From positions 1-23,905 of the forward strand of contig CALALQ010000312.1 in assembly GCA_937925595.1 (NCBI GenBank): a stretch of DNA of 23,905 nt, in the 5' to 3' direction. Position numbers and translations under genes: made by a program. Positions 23,403 to 23,905 of the stretch are shown piece after piece; within the stretch, counting starts at the first letter, position 1; every line of letters begins with the position of its first letter. The notes under the pieces were generated by a model that searched no databases, was not told where the DNA came from, and saw only the letters and a list, made by a program, of their open reading frames with translations. The stretch is from an uncultured Demequina sp. GTDB taxonomy: Bacteria; Actinomycetota; Actinomycetes; Actinomycetales; Demequinaceae.

Positions 23403-23741
23403 ATGGTGACCGTCACCACGAGCCTTGAGAAGCCCTCTGAGGCGCTGATCGCGCTTGCGCAGGTGTGTGGGATCTCGACGGAATACCGGGGCCACGACGG
23501 GCTGATGCATGCGTGCTCCGCGCAGGCGATGCGCGCGGCGCTGCAGGCGCTCGAGCTTGACGCGAGTGATGACGCCGCCTGTGAGCAGACGCTGCTTGAT
23601 CTCGAAGATCACCTGTGGCAGCGGATCGTGCCGCCGGTGACGGTCCTGCGACAGGGCCACAGCAGGGAGATCCCCGTCCACGTCACGCATGGCGACCCCG
23701 TAGAGGTCTTCATGACGCTTGAGACGGGAGAGGTGTGGCAG
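23403..23741 (+). CDS. malQ: 4-alpha-glucanotransferase MalQ, N-terminal part only
   Basis: Starting at ATG 23403 (or GTG 23406, MTVTTSLEK), about 113 residues match the N-terminal region of long actinobacterial MalQ amylomaltases. Recognisable pieces are ALIALAQVCGISTEYRGHDG, AMRAALQALELDASDD, LWQRIVPPVTVLRQG and IPVHVTHGDPVEVFMTLETG, the last being the accessory beta-sandwich domain. None of the catalytic GH77 barrel is reached. Similarity fades near WQ at 23741, after which the open frame becomes the antisense of a VOC-family gene up to the window edge. The gene is therefore either truly truncated or joined wrongly in assembly. MalQ would transfer alpha-1,4-glucan chains in maltodextrin and glycogen metabolism if intact. 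Confidence 0.75.
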
Positions 23742-23905
23742 GGCGATCAGCTCGACCTGGTTGCCGTCGGGGTCCTCGCACAGGAACAGCGTCACCGGGC
23801 CGTAGTTCTTGATGATCGTGGTCGTGGGCTCGGAGTAGACCTCGTAGCCCATGTCCACCAGACGAGCGTGGATGGTGCCGATGTGCTCGGGGTCGACCGG
23901 GAACG
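23736..23905 (-). CDS. VOC (glyoxalase/bleomycin-resistance fold) protein, C-terminal part
   Basis: Reading leftward from the window edge, the frame gives FPVDPEHIGTIHARLVDMGYEV, then TIIKNYGPVTLFLCEDPDGNQVELIALP. That is the closing beta-alpha-beta-beta-beta half of a vicinal-oxygen-chelate protein, with the metal-ligand Glu in QVELI. Family proteins of this kind usually stop a few residues after this motif. Here no stop follows and the frame runs on as antisense of malQ to 23340, with no family character. The 5' part lies beyond the window. The substrate is unknown. The GTG at 23858 is internal, not a start. Confidence 0.7.

Noticed and set aside
23340..23735. Continuation of the VOC reading frame to 23340
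   Set aside because: After QVELIALP the residues lose family character and lie antisense to a good MalQ N-terminus, so this is run-on through the junction and not protein sequence.

Overview
The window is a high-GC, densely packed chromosomal segment of an actinobacterium, most likely of the Micrococcales type (relatives of Cellulomonas or Demequina). This placement rests on many GTG starts, 1-4 nt gene overlaps, -10 boxes lying six bases before start codons (leaderless transcription), an actinobacterial oligoribonuclease next to tRNA-His, a mycobacterial-type GlbO haemoglobin, and the order tandem dynamin-like GTPases - ssb - ettA. No species can be named from the sequence alone. I see no insertion sequence, prophage, CRISPR array or rRNA.

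Layout. 1-2341: 3' part of a very large Ala-rich polytopic membrane protein. 2394-3682: tRNA-Lys, a DUF4126 membrane protein, a GlsB/YeaQ-type membrane protein and tRNA-His, separated by strong bidirectional hairpin terminators. 3739-4365: orn, reading leftward. 4449-6450: a YtrA-like GntR regulator with an ABC ATPase and permease, preceded by an inverted-repeat operator. 6447-7544: an old-yellow-enzyme family oxidoreductase, convergent with the permease and sharing a CTAG stop overlap. 7836-15124: a six-gene sugar-uptake operon consisting of a binding lipoprotein, ATPase, two permeases, a second full-length ATPase and a LacI regulator. Its promoter overlaps a large lac-operator-like inverted repeat. 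15149-15221: tRNA-Arg. 15303-20957: two dynamin-like GTPases, ssb, ettA and a small membrane protein. 20966-23330: a leftward mscS-like, glbO, tesB operon. 23403-23905: the 5' part of malQ joined tail-to-tail with the 3' part of a VOC-family gene, which looks like a rearrangement or an assembly chimera.

How the genes work together. The LacI protein closing the sugar operon probably controls the operon through the 7728-7763 operator. The GntR protein probably represses its own ABC exporter through 4411-4438. The two GTPases share an unusual G3 motif and are translationally coupled, so they probably act as a pair on membranes, as known for actinobacterial dynamin pairs.

The points most worth following up are the malQ/VOC junction, the twin-ATPase sugar importer with its operator cluster, the recurrent leaderless promoter pattern, the coupled GTPase pair and the structured leader before ssb. 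Most of the window is otherwise ordinary housekeeping and accessory chromosome.
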